A stretch of 11,952 bases of DNA from Alphaproteobacteria bacterium (GCA_947499175.1 CANMNU010000034.1:1-11952), one strand, 5' to 3'. Numbered from the stretch's first letter, positions 1 to 8,085 are shown. Program-made: numbers and translations. The notes: generated by a model from the sequence alone, not told the origin.

Positions 1-1064
1 GCTGCAGCATTTATGAACTTTTCTTTTGTAGTTTCAATAGTTGGCAAATTAGCAGTAACAAGCTGTGCCGTAGCTTCACTTAAAGCAAGTTCTTTGAACG
101 CTTTTGTAACAAGTTCTCTTTGCCGCAAAAGTGCTTCTTGTTCATCTATCTGTTGGTTTATCTGCGCATTAAAAGATGCATCAAAATTAGACAGCACAAT
201 TCTTGGATATCTTCCCCTAAGGGCGATTACGTTATCACGGCTTATAGCAGTACCCCTCACATCGAGTAAGTTTGTAATTATTGTGCTTTCAGGAATTGTA
301 ATTGATTGTAATGCTCCATGGCCAACCACATAAAATCTTTGTAGATTTGTCATTCCTGCCGGAAGCGTAAGTAATTGTAATGATCTATTTATATCAAGCC
401 GAAGTGTTCGTAGATTCGTCATTGCTGTTGAAATCTTAAGCGCTTGTAATGCTTCATTGTAACACACAACAAGCTCTTCCAGATTCGGCATATCTCCTAG
501 AAACGTAAGCAATTGTAATGCTTCATTGTGTTCAAGCTTAAGTGTTTGTAGATTCTTCATTCCTCCTGGAATCGTAAACGATTGTAATGATCTATTGTTA
601 TCCACAATAAGTATTTCTAGATTAGTCATCCCTGCTGGAAGAGTAAGTGATTGTAGTGCCATATTGTCTTTCACATAAAGTTTTTCCAGGCCCGCCATCC
701 CTGCTGGAATTATTAGTGAAGTTATATCTTCTCTATTTGAAATATTCACCCTATTTAATTGACTCAACCCTTTCGTTAAAGGTATGATAAATCTAGCATT
801 AGCACCCTGCATACCAATAATAGCTTTTCCTTCCAATGTTGCCTTTAAAGTGTTTAATGACTCAATATTGAATTTTTTATATGAAAATTCAACAATCTCA
901 TCTCTTGCAAGTAGTTGCTGCAGCTCTTCCTTATCTTCTAATGTTAAATCAAGGTCAGTTTGAGTCCATTTCTTTTGCGCTTGGTTTGGTACTTTTTCCA
1001 TAGAATGTACACCAGCCACAGTCATGGAAAATACAATTAATAATTTAATTATATTATTCTTCAT
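1..1064 (-). CDS. Exported leucine-rich-repeat protein, partial (C-terminus beyond left edge)
   Basis: An ATG at 1064 opens a frame of at least 354 codons with no stop before the window edge. Residues 1-21 form a signal peptide: MKNN, a hydrophobic IIKLLIVFSMTVAG core, and a likely cut after VHS. Residues ~22-113 are not recognised. Residues 114-274 are seven 23-residue leucine-rich repeats of the type LQSLTLPAGMTNLEILIVDNN. Residues ~275-295 look like a degenerate eighth unit. The remainder (about 310-354) is charged and helical, with QINQQIDEQEALLRQREL resembling coiled coil. Leucine-rich repeats are protein-binding scaffolds, and an exported one in a host-associated bacterium suggests a surface or effector role; that role is inference. 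The ribosome binding site is weak (GGA about 8 nt upstream). The gene lies 61 bp behind the flavoprotein gene on the same strand, so it may be read from the same transcript. No terminator hairpin is visible in that gap. Confidence 0.88.
   Translation of the reverse strand, partial: MKNNIIKLLIVFSMTVAGVHSMEKVPNQAQKKWTQTDLDLTLEDKEELQQLLARDEIVEFSYKKFNIESLNTLKATLEGKAIIGMQGANARFIIPLTKGLSQLNRVNISNREDITSLIIPAGMAGLEKLYVKDNMALQSLTLPAGMTNLEILIVDNNRSLQSFTIPGGMKNLQTLKLEHNEALQLLTFLGDMPNLEELVVCYNEALQALKISTAMTNLRTLRLDINRSLQLLTLPAGMTNLQRFYVVGHGALQSITIPESTIITNLLDVRGTAISRDNVIALRGRYPRIVLSNFDASFNAQINQQIDEQEALLRQRELVTKAFKELALSEATAQLVTANLPTIETTKEKFINAA
243..725 (-). repeat. Seven tandem 69-bp units encoding 23-residue leucine-rich repeats
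   Basis: Counting codons from 1064, units begin at residues 114, 137, 160, 183, 206, 229 and 252, exactly 69 bp apart. Each follows L-x-x-L-x-[LI]-P-x-G-M-x-N-L-x-x-L-x-[LV]-x-x-N-x-[AS]. Constant positions are the LQ start, the GM or DM turn and the NL step. The fourth unit lacks the PxGM pattern (FLGDMPNL), the fifth reads ISTAMTNL, and the last degrades after its first half. DNA similarity between units is obvious but imperfect, so this is an older array than the one in the helicase gene. Confidence 0.9.
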
Positions 1065-1125
1065 AAAATATTCCAAGTTTGAAACCCTTTAATTTTAAAT
1101 TTAACAATAAAACATTAATAATTAA

Positions 1126-2301
1126 TTAACAATTCTGCCCAGCACAGTACCCTGATGACCACGCCCACTGGAAATTATAGCCCCCAAGCCATCCGGTAAC
1201 ATCAACAACTTCACCAATAAAAAACAATTGGGGAATTTTCAAACACATTAATGTTTTTGATGATAATTCATCAGTATCAACTCCGCCAACAGTAACCTCA
1301 GCTTTTTGGTAACCTTCGCTGCCATCAATTATTACTTTAAATTGATGAAACGAATCTGCAATTTCAAATAGTTTGCTATTTTTAAGTTCGGTTATACGGC
1401 CACCATAATCAGGTGTTGCCATTGCCTCAATAAGGCGGTTGGGGAAATAATTTTTCAAAAAATTGGCAACGGTTTGTTTACTATTGCGGTTGATTTTAAA
1501 TTCGTTTTTTAAATCAAAATCTGGCAATAAATTTATGGTGATTTCTTCTTTAGCAAATTTTTCCATGTATGATGATATTTGCAAAATTGCCGGACCACTT
1601 AAACCACGGTGGGTAAATAAAATATTTTCACGAAATTGCATGTCACGGTGCGAAACTACCGCATCAACAGAAATGCCACTAAGGCTAGCAAACATAGCAA
1701 GGGTAGGGGGAGCAACTTTTAAAGGAACCAAAGCCGGCTGAGTTGCTAAAACTTTAAGGCCAAATTGTCGTGCAATTTTATACCCAAAGTCGGTAGCCCC
1801 CATTAGTGGAATTGATAATCCTCCGGTTGCAATAATTACTGATTCGGCTGAAATTGTGCCATCAGTTGTTCTAACTTCAAAACGTTCATTTTTAGCAATA
1901 TTGGTGACTGTGCAGTTAAGCCTAACTTCAACTTGGCCCTTTTGGCACTCACTTAGCAGCATGTTAACAATTTGCTTGGAAGATCCATCACAAAACAATT
2001 GCCCCAAGGTTTTTTCATGGTAGGCAATATTATATGTTTCAACAAGTTTAATGAAATCATGTTGGGTGTAGCTTGCTAAAGCTGATTTTGCAAAGTGTTG
2101 ATTTTTGCTTATATAGTTTTTAGGGCTTGCAAACAGGTTAGTGAAATTGCTTCTTCCCCCACCCGAAATGCGGATTTTTTCACCAACTTTGCTTGTGTGT
2201 TCGATTAATAAAACGCGCCTACCACGTTTTCCAGCGGTTGCGGCTGCCATAAGTCCCGCAGCACCTGCGCCAATAACGATAACGTCGTACATGTTTTTCA
2301 T
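1126..2301 (-). CDS. YhiN/BaiN/HI0933-family NAD(P)/FAD-dependent flavoprotein
   Basis: The 391-residue product has the usual length of this family. Visible marks are the dinucleotide-binding YDVIVIGAGAAGLMAA (5-20), the family signature GEKIRISGGGRSNFTN (40-55; most members have a Cys where this has Ser51), IIATGG (156-161), the insert motif LFTHRGLSGPAIL (228-240), AEVTVGGV (334-341), and the C-terminal flavin motif FFIGEVVDVTGWLGGYNFQ (360-378). The family is predicted to bind FAD and act as a cytoplasmic oxidoreductase. BaiN of bile-acid-converting Clostridium is a relative, but the substrate in most bacteria is unknown and cannot be read here. It follows topA by 10 bp and is probably co-transcribed. 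No clear ribosome binding site precedes either the ATG at 2301 or the in-frame ATG at 2292, so translation may be coupled to topA and the start is uncertain by three residues. Confidence 0.93.
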   Translation of the reverse strand: MKNMYDVIVIGAGAAGLMAAATAGKRGRRVLLIEHTSKVGEKIRISGGGRSNFTNLFASPKNYISKNQHFAKSALASYTQHDFIKLVETYNIAYHEKTLGQLFCDGSSKQIVNMLLSECQKGQVEVRLNCTVTNIAKNERFEVRTTDGTISAESVIIATGGLSIPLMGATDFGYKIARQFGLKVLATQPALVPLKVAPPTLAMFASLSGISVDAVVSHRDMQFRENILFTHRGLSGPAILQISSYMEKFAKEEITINLLPDFDLKNEFKINRNSKQTVANFLKNYFPNRLIEAMATPDYGGRITELKNSKLFEIADSFHQFKVIIDGSEGYQKAEVTVGGVDTDELSSKTLMCLKIPQLFFIGEVVDVTGWLGGYNFQWAWSSGYCAGQNC

Positions 2302-2311
2302 ATTTGAAAAA

Positions 2312-4759
2312 TTAAGTTTTTTCCTTTTTTGTTTTAGTAGCAGCTTTAGCTGGGGCTTTTTTTACCGGTGCTTTTGCTGCAGGCTTTGCCTGAACTTTTT
2401 CAGGAATTTTTGCTAATGGTTTTGGCTTGGTTCTGGGGTTTAAGCGTTTTTTTTCTAAAATTTCAAAAGCTTGTTCAATGCTAACTTCCATAAAATTGTA
2501 GGCTTTAGGAATTGAGGTAAAGGCACCATCATATTTTAAATATGGGCCAAATCTGCCAATTCCAACGAAAACATCTTCTTGAGTTTGTGGATGTTTGCCA
2601 ACGAATGCAGGCATTGATCCTAATTTAACCGCTTGTTCAACTGTTACTGCAAACGGGTCAAAACCAGGTGGCACGCTCACACGTTTGGGTTTCTTTACAT
2701 CTTTTTCTTCCCATTGTAGGTATGGCCCATATGGGCCTTTACGCAGGGTAATATCTACACCTGAACTAGGGTCTTGTCCTAAAACAATTACTTCAGTAAC
2801 TTCTTGCAAGCCGTCGTCAGGTTGGGCTGATCCATTTAAAGATTTGGTATATTTACATTCAGGGTAGCGTTTACAACCAAGAAATGGGCCAAATTTACTA
2901 AGTTTTAAATGAAGCTCTCCTTCTTTGCATGCTGGACATTCCTTAGGGTTTTCTTTTGTCATGTCAAACAACGATGCTTCAAGATCTTTTTGCATATTAT
3001 CTAAAACTTCTGTAATTCTTAGCGGTTCCGCTAATTTTACAGTTTCGTTGAATGGTTGCCAAAATGTTTGCATAACCTTAATCCAGCCAATGCGCCCACC
3101 TGAAATATCATCAAGCTGTTCCTCTAGGGATGCAGTGAAATCATACTGAACATATTTAGAAAAGTAGTGACTTAAAAATGAGGTAACTAATCTTCCCCTT
3201 TGATCAGGGTGGAATTGGCGTTTTTCTAATCGTACATAGTCACGGTCTTGCAAAGTCTGCAGTAAGGATACGTACGTAGATGGTCTGCCAATGCCTAATT
3301 CTTCAAGTTTTTTTACAAGGCTTGATTCGGTATAGCGTGGTGGTGGCTGTGTGAAGTGTTGCTCAGGGCTAATTGAATCAATATTAATAACTTCACCGAC
3401 TTGAAGTGGGGGCAATATGCGGTCATCGTCTTCTGGTGTCTTGTCATCTTTACTTTCAGCGTCTTTACCTTCTTGGTATAGCTTTAAAAAGCCATCAAAA
3501 ACAATTGTTGAGCCTGTTGCCCGTAAATTTGTTTGCTTGTCACTTGAAGTTATATCTACACCAACTTGGTCAAACAAAGCATTTTCCATTTGGCTAGCGA
3601 CTGTACGTTTCCAAATAAGCTCGTAAAGCTTCATTTGGTCGCTATCAAGGTGTGCTTGCACAGATTGAGGCTTACGCCCAACATCTGTTGGACGAATCGC
3701 CTCATGGCCTTCTTGAGCGTTTTTAGCCTTGGTTTTATACAGGCGTGGTGCATCAGGCAAATATGGTTTTCCAAAATCTTTTTCAATATATGTGCGCAAA
3801 CTAGTGACCGCTTCACCAGAAAGGTTAACGCTGTCTGTACGCATGTAGCTAATTAAACCAATTGTTTCGCCACCAAGGTCAATACCTTCATAAAGTTTTT
3901 GGGCAATTTGCATGGTCTTTTTCGGGCTAAAACCAAGTTTACGTGATGCTTCTTGTTGCAAGGTTGAAGTGGTAAATGGTGCAGCAGGATTACGACGTAC
4001 TTGTTTTTTTTCAATATCAGCAACGCTAAATGCGGATGTTTCAATAGTTTTTACAGCAAGCTTGGCAATTTCTTCATTTGGTAGGTCAAACTTATCAAGT
4101 TTTTTACCGTTTAAATAATTTAATTTGGCACCAAAGCTTACCTTGGCGGTATTCAAGCATTGGGTCAGTACTGACCAATATTCTTGGGTACGAAAAGCTT
4201 CAATTTCCTGCTCACGTTCAACAACTAAACGTAGGGCTACTGATTGCACTCGTCCGGCAGACCTGGCTCCAGGAAGTTTTCTCCATAAAATTGGTGATAG
4301 GGTAAATCCAACCAGGTAATCAAGTGCGCGTCGTGCTAGGTAGGCATCAACCAATTCTTGGTTTACTTGCCTTGGTTGTTTTAGTGATTCAAGCACTGCT
4401 TTTTTGGTAATCTCGTTAAAAACTATTCGTTGTACATTCATGCCTTTGGTGGTTTTCATTTCCTCTAAAACCTGCTGAATATGCCATGAAATAGCTTCTC
4501 CTTCACGATCCGGATCGGTTGCTAGGAATAAGTTTTTGGCGCCTTTAGTTAGGGACACAATATCCCTCATGCGCTTTTGGCCTTTTTCATCCAATTCCCA
4601 AACCATGGAAAAGTTATCATCTGGTTTTACTGAACCATTTTTGGAAGGTAAATCACGAATATGCCCATAGCTGGCAATAACATTGTAATCACTACCTAAA
4701 TATTTATTGATAGTTTTGGCCTTTGATGGCGATTCCACGATAACGACATTTTGCGACAA
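2312..4759 (-). CDS. topA: DNA topoisomerase I (type IA)
   Basis: This 815-residue enzyme relaxes negatively supercoiled DNA by cutting one strand through a tyrosine link. The Toprim domain (about 1-115) has Glu9 in VIVESPSKAKTI and the metal-binding D82-x-D84-x-E86 in ATDPDREGE. The body carries RRALDYLVGFTLSP (143-156) and GARSAGRVQS (164-173). The active-site tyrosine is Tyr305 in GLISYMRTDS. One C4 zinc ribbon follows (Cys608, Cys611, Cys629, Cys635), then two GPYGPYL/GRFGPYL-type C-terminal modules (about 661-690 and 728-755). The tail from 772 is rich in Lys, Ala and Pro and probably binds DNA loosely. The start codon is TTG: a strong AGAGG site lies 5 nt upstream, the Toprim domain begins at once, and the nearby ATG is out of frame. 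It heads a minus-strand block with the flavoprotein and LRR genes. Wording of the conserved blocks is alphaproteobacterial. Confidence 0.98.
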   Translation of the reverse strand: MSQNVVIVESPSKAKTINKYLGSDYNVIASYGHIRDLPSKNGSVKPDDNFSMVWELDEKGQKRMRDIVSLTKGAKNLFLATDPDREGEAISWHIQQVLEEMKTTKGMNVQRIVFNEITKKAVLESLKQPRQVNQELVDAYLARRALDYLVGFTLSPILWRKLPGARSAGRVQSVALRLVVEREQEIEAFRTQEYWSVLTQCLNTAKVSFGAKLNYLNGKKLDKFDLPNEEIAKLAVKTIETSAFSVADIEKKQVRRNPAAPFTTSTLQQEASRKLGFSPKKTMQIAQKLYEGIDLGGETIGLISYMRTDSVNLSGEAVTSLRTYIEKDFGKPYLPDAPRLYKTKAKNAQEGHEAIRPTDVGRKPQSVQAHLDSDQMKLYELIWKRTVASQMENALFDQVGVDITSSDKQTNLRATGSTIVFDGFLKLYQEGKDAESKDDKTPEDDDRILPPLQVGEVINIDSISPEQHFTQPPPRYTESSLVKKLEELGIGRPSTYVSLLQTLQDRDYVRLEKRQFHPDQRGRLVTSFLSHYFSKYVQYDFTASLEEQLDDISGGRIGWIKVMQTFWQPFNETVKLAEPLRITEVLDNMQKDLEASLFDMTKENPKECPACKEGELHLKLSKFGPFLGCKRYPECKYTKSLNGSAQPDDGLQEVTEVIVLGQDPSSGVDITLRKGPYGPYLQWEEKDVKKPKRVSVPPGFDPFAVTVEQAVKLGSMPAFVGKHPQTQEDVFVGIGRFGPYLKYDGAFTSIPKAYNFMEVSIEQAFEILEKKRLNPRTKPKPLAKIPEKVQAKPAAKAPVKKAPAKAATKTKKEKT

Positions 4760-4764
4760 GAAAA

Positions 4765-4769
4765 CCTCT
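4765..4769 (-). promoter_or_regulatory. Ribosome binding site that fixes the TTG start of topA
   Basis: Read on the minus strand, AGAGG is separated from TTG (4759-4757) by 5 nt. This is the best Shine-Dalgarno match near the gene and supports the non-ATG start. Confidence 0.75.
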
Positions 4770-4806
4770 GGCTTTATTTTTAATAAATTAGTCTATTTAG
4801 CTCAGC

Positions 4807-4835
4807 ACTGTAGCAAGACCAAAGGCCTATGACAA
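4807..4835 (-). promoter_or_regulatory. Candidate sigma70 promoter of topA
   Basis: On the minus strand, TTGTCA (4835-4830, one mismatch to TTGACA) is followed by an exact 17-bp spacer and TACAGT (4812-4807, two mismatches to TATAAT). Transcription would begin near 4800, giving a leader of about 40 nt that includes the AGAGG site. Position, spacing and orientation all fit. It is a prediction from sequence only. Confidence 0.5.
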
Positions 4836-4908
4836 GCAATGCTTTTAGGCAGAGTAAAATAAATTTGCTTAAAAATTAGTTAATTAGCGGAAATATACTT
4901 TGAAAAGT

Positions 4909-4914
4909 TATAAT
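4909..4914 (+). promoter_or_regulatory. Possible -10 box of the MHS transporter gene
   Basis: A perfect TATAAT lies 92 bp before the GTG start of the transporter, inside the 247-bp divergent spacer. No convincing -35 hexamer is found 16-18 bp upstream (the sequence there reads AGCGGA), and TATAAT can arise by chance in such AT-rich DNA. The rest of the spacer shows no other structure I can support. Confidence 0.25.
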
Positions 4915-5006
4915 ATGTAAAATCAGTTTACGTGAAATGCGAGTGATTTTTTAACTCAACAATAATGTTACTACTCTAATCAGCAATTTCATTAAGTGTT
5001 TAAGTT

Positions 5007-6347
5007 GTGAAAAACAATGCAGATGCTCCACTTTCTAAAAATGTTAAGAAATCTTTAGCTATTGTCTTAATTGGTAATTTTTTAGAATTCTTTGACATAA
5101 TGTTAGCTGTTCATTTAACAGTAGTACTTAGTAAAGTTTTTATCCCTGCCGATTCTCCATATAAGGTCACGTTGACTATCCTTACATTTTGTTCATCTTT
5201 TTGTATTCGTCCAATTGCAGCAATTTTTTGGGGATATATTGGTGATACAATTGGACGTGTCCCTGTGTTGATTTCGACAACATTTTTAATGTCGATTTCA
5301 TGCCTTTTGATTCCAAACATTCCTTCCTATGCGGAATGGGGCATAGCATCAACAATTTTATTTTTCTTAATGCGTTTTGTGCAAGGATTTGCCTCAGGCG
5401 GAGAATGTATTGCTGCAGATGTTTTCATTACTGAAACTGTGCCTAAACCAAAAGTTTATTTTTGTAGTGCTATGGTAGAAGCAACTTGTTCATTAGGTGG
5501 GCTAATGGCTTGTGGTATTGGTGCATTGTGTATTTTCCTTTCACCTGAAAATGGTTGGAAATTACCTTTTTATATTGGGTCAGGAATAGCGGTCATAGGT
5601 ACTATAGCTAGAAAAACATTAAAAGAAACTCCTGAGTTTATAAGTGCAATTGAAAAAAAGTTTGGTAAAAAACGTCCTACTGGTCTATTTTCTCAAATAA
5701 AATTTAAAAATCGTAATATTGCTTCTCTGTTTGCGCTTTATTTTTTCCCGACAATGGCCTTTTATTTTTCTTATGCATATTTGCCGTCTGTTTTGGGTGA
5801 TAAGCTTGGTTTATCACCTAATGTAGTTATGCTGCAAACAACTTTAGTGCTAATTATTGTGATGTGTGCCGAAGTTTCTTACGGATTGCTTGGATTAAAA
5901 TTCCATCCATTTAAAATTCTTAAATTCAAATTAATTGGTTTATTGTGCATTGCACCTTTGTTAATGATTGGTTTTAGTGGCTTGGACAACCAATTAAACA
6001 TTTTTATTATTCAGGTAATTGTCAGCGTGTTGGGACAGGGGTTAACCCCAGCTGCTCCAATTTTTAACAAAAGTTTTCCAGTTTTTGGCAGGTATACTCA
6101 TTTATTGCTTATTTGGGCTTCATCAACAGCATTCATGTATATGTTAACTGGGTACGTTTGCGAAAATATCAGCAGTTTTAATGGACTATGTGTGCTTTTG
6201 TTTGTATCCGCTTCAATTTCATTAGTTGGCTTATATACCTTTGTGCCACATGATAACTATCAATTAAAGGATGATTCCATAGGAGTATCAAATAAAGAGA
6301 ACACTAAACAATTTGATAAATGGATCAAAACTGTTGAATCGAAATAG
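5007..6347 (+). CDS. MFS transporter, metabolite:H+ symporter (MHS, ProP-like) family
   Basis: The 446-residue protein is an inner-membrane secondary carrier with about 12 hydrophobic segments. The family opening is seen at 21-36 (LIGNFLEFFDIMLAVH, cf. the GNxLEWYDF of ProP-type carriers). The MFS motif A loop between helices 2 and 3 is intact: GYIGDTIGR (76-84, with Gly79, Asp80, Gly83, Arg84). RFVQGFASGGE (123-133) and the PEF motif (209-211) after helix 6 are also typical. Such carriers take up osmolytes, organic acids or other small metabolites with protons, and are often multiplied in Rickettsiales and Holosporales, where they help import host metabolites. The substrate cannot be told. 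The start is GTG: a stop lies two codons upstream in frame, and the short polar N-terminus before helix 1 is normal. No good ribosome binding site is visible. It converges on the helicase gene and shares a terminator with it. Confidence 0.92.
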   Translation: MKNNADAPLSKNVKKSLAIVLIGNFLEFFDIMLAVHLTVVLSKVFIPADSPYKVTLTILTFCSSFCIRPIAAIFWGYIGDTIGRVPVLISTTFLMSISCLLIPNIPSYAEWGIASTILFFLMRFVQGFASGGECIAADVFITETVPKPKVYFCSAMVEATCSLGGLMACGIGALCIFLSPENGWKLPFYIGSGIAVIGTIARKTLKETPEFISAIEKKFGKKRPTGLFSQIKFKNRNIASLFALYFFPTMAFYFSYAYLPSVLGDKLGLSPNVVMLQTTLVLIIVMCAEVSYGLLGLKFHPFKILKFKLIGLLCIAPLLMIGFSGLDNQLNIFIIQVIVSVLGQGLTPAAPIFNKSFPVFGRYTHLLLIWASSTAFMYMLTGYVCENISSFNGLCVLLFVSASISLVGLYTFVPHDNYQLKDDSIGVSNKENTKQFDKWIKTVESK

Positions 6348-6367
6348 GCCATAGTTTTTATTATAAA

Positions 6368-6404
6368 AGCCCCAAAGCAAAATGCTAAGGGGCTGTAGTT
6401 TTTT
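6368..6404. terminator. Bidirectional intrinsic terminator between transporter and helicase genes
   Basis: AGCCCC (6368-6373) pairs with GGGGCT (6389-6394). Inside it, AGCA pairs with TGCT around a short loop, with an AA/AA internal mismatch between the two stems. On the plus strand GTAG and six T follow; on the minus strand TTTT follows the stem directly. It sits 20 bp after the transporter stop and would also work about 23 bp past the helicase stop. Confidence 0.85.
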
Positions 6405-6416
6405 AGGATTTATTTT

Positions 6417-8078
6417 TTAGCGTGGGCTTCTTTTTCCTGAAAAGTTACTTCTAGGGCGTGAATTTCCACCAAATGGGCTATTTGCAGGACGATCACCCGT
6501 TGGACGATCTGAGAATGGGCGCGATTTTCTTTGTCCGCCAAAGCCTTCGCCTGATGATCTGCCAAAAGCTGGTTTGTCGCCAAATGAGGTTCTTTCACCA
6601 CGCGGTTTGTCACCGAAAGCAGGCTTATCGCCAAAAGCACGTTTTGCACCAAAAGCAGGTTTGTCACCAAATGAAGTTCTCTCGCCACGCGGTTTATCAA
6701 CGAAGGCAGGCTTATCGCCAAAAGCACGTTTTGCACCAAAAGCAGGTTTGTCGCCAAATGAGGTTCTTTCACCACGCGGTTTATCACCGAAAGCACGCTT
6801 TTCACCAAAAGCTGGTTTGTCGCTAAATGAGGTTCTTTCACCACGCGGTCTGTCACCGAAAGGAGATCTTTCACCCCTTGGCTTATCTCCATAAGGGCTT
6901 GATGATCGTGGTTTACCGGCACCGCTGCCAAATCCACCACCAAAACCACGGCTTGAACTATTGCCGGAACCAGAATTGCGGTTATTAGCACTTTCATGGG
7001 CTTTTGGATTCATGTAACGCTCAATTGCATTCCACTTTTTAGCATCAGCCGAAGTCACAAAGCACAAAGCAAAGCCCTCTGCGCCAGCGCGTCCAGTTCT
7101 TCCAATACGGTGAATATAATCTTCTGGACATGGAGGCACATCATAATTAATAACGTGCATAAGGTGCGGAATATCCAAACCACGTGCAGCAATATCAGTT
7201 GCGACCATGATTCGGCATTTACCTTGGCTAAATGAACGAATTACGCGCTCACGTTGATGTTGACGTAAATCTCCATGAATTGCTGAAGCTGAATGATCTT
7301 CTTTACGAAGCGCTTCGGCCAAACGATCAGCGTTCATTTTAGTTTTCACAAATACAATTACTGTGCCATCACGCTGTTCAAGCTCTTGTAAAAGGCGCTT
7401 GTATTTATCTTTTTCTGCAATGTTAACAATTTCTTGTTTGATTTTTGGTACAGGCAAAGTTGAAGAACCAACAGCTACCCTTTTTGGTTGGTTAAGGTAT
7501 TTTGCTGCTAACTTTTCAATTGCTGGAGCAATTGTTGCAGAAAACATTAAAGTTTGGCGTTTTGCTGGAAGTTTACTGATAATGTGGTCAAGCTGAATAC
7601 CAAAACCCATGTCGAACATACGGTCAGTTTCATCTAATACTAGGCATTCAAGGTTATCAACACGTAGTGTGCCACGTTCTAAGTGATCAATTACTCGTCC
7701 AGGTGTGCCAATAATAACTCGTGGTCGAGCTTTTAGTTGAGAAAGCTGTTTTGGGTAAGGCTCACCACCAATAATTAGGGCAGTTTTAAAATTATCACCA
7801 ACTAAATCATGTAATGCCCGCAGTACCTGTTGAGCAATTTCTCGAATAGGTGCTAACACTAGTGCAGTTGCATTTGGGTTTTCTAACAAATGTTTTACCA
7901 GTGGTAAGGTAAATGCAAGGGTTTTTCCGGTACCAGTTTGTGCTGAACCCAAAATATCATTGCCCTCTATCGCCAAAGGGATAGTTTGAGCTTGAATTTC
8001 AGTAGGTTTTACAAGTTTTAAGCGAGTTAGTGCGTTTAGTAGGGATTCAGGTAATCCCATTTCATTGAACGTATTCAT
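6417..8078 (-). CDS. DEAD-box ATP-dependent RNA helicase (RhlE/DeaD type) with repetitive basic tail
   Basis: The 553-residue protein unwinds RNA duplexes with ATP, probably in ribosome assembly or mRNA turnover. Motifs in order: Q motif (FNEMG with Gln29), motif I AQTGTGKT (46-53), motif Ia PIREIAQQ (77-84), GG (104-105), Ib GTPGR (124-128), motif II DETD (149-152), III SAT (180-182), IV IVFVKTK (241-247), V ATDIAARGLDIP (293-304), VI HRIGRTGR (323-330). The tail from about 360 is Gly/Ser rich, then becomes a modular FGDKP/RGERTS repeat array, resembling the RNA-binding tails of RhlE-like helicases. The ATG at 8078 is chosen because AAGGA lies 7 nt upstream and the Q motif begins three codons later; the frame is open 56 codons further upstream but that part looks non-coding in this frame. 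Departures from consensus are DETD for DEAD and PIREIA for PTRELA. A terminator-like hairpin lies in its leader. Confidence 0.95.
   Translation of the reverse strand: MNTFNEMGLPESLLNALTRLKLVKPTEIQAQTIPLAIEGNDILGSAQTGTGKTLAFTLPLVKHLLENPNATALVLAPIREIAQQVLRALHDLVGDNFKTALIIGGEPYPKQLSQLKARPRVIIGTPGRVIDHLERGTLRVDNLECLVLDETDRMFDMGFGIQLDHIISKLPAKRQTLMFSATIAPAIEKLAAKYLNQPKRVAVGSSTLPVPKIKQEIVNIAEKDKYKRLLQELEQRDGTVIVFVKTKMNADRLAEALRKEDHSASAIHGDLRQHQRERVIRSFSQGKCRIMVATDIAARGLDIPHLMHVINYDVPPCPEDYIHRIGRTGRAGAEGFALCFVTSADAKKWNAIERYMNPKAHESANNRNSGSGNSSSRGFGGGFGSGAGKPRSSSPYGDKPRGERSPFGDRPRGERTSFSDKPAFGEKRAFGDKPRGERTSFGDKPAFGAKRAFGDKPAFVDKPRGERTSFGDKPAFGAKRAFGDKPAFGDKPRGERTSFGDKPAFGRSSGEGFGGQRKSRPFSDRPTGDRPANSPFGGNSRPRSNFSGKRSPR
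6561..6878 (-). repeat. Modular tandem repeats in the helicase tail (two adjacent 87-bp copies)
   Basis: In the protein, RGER recurs at residues 401, 412, 435, 464 and 493, i.e. spacings of 11, 23, 29 and 29. The full 29-residue unit is RGERTSFGDKPAFGAKRAF followed by GDKPAFGDKP; the sub-unit is a hexad-like F-G-D-K-P-A. At DNA level, plus-strand 6601-6687 and 6688-6774 are 87 bp each and match at 80 of 87 positions, while 6775-6843 is a 69-bp shortened copy. This is a young, growing or shrinking array. Confidence 0.93.
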
Positions 8079-8085
8079 ATTTAGA

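Noticed and set aside
13..333. Plus-strand open frame of 106 codons
   Set aside because: It lies antisense to the leucine-rich-repeat gene, whose repeat regularity and signal peptide show which strand is coding.
243..725. The 69-bp periodicity as a CRISPR or other non-coding array
   Set aside because: There are no constant repeats separated by unique spacers; the periodicity is that of 23-residue leucine-rich repeats in an open frame.
4760..5006. A tRNA or other RNA gene in the topA-transporter spacer
   Set aside because: I see no cloverleaf, no T-loop GTTCGA-type motif and no terminator hairpin there; only promoter-like hexamers can be supported.
6410..6997. Long open frames on both strands across the helicase tail (for example 6410-6997 minus, 6458-6826 plus and 6574-6894 plus)
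   Set aside because: They are by-products of the in-frame, stop-free 87-bp repeats; their translations are only repetitive shadows such as GLSPNEVLSPRG.
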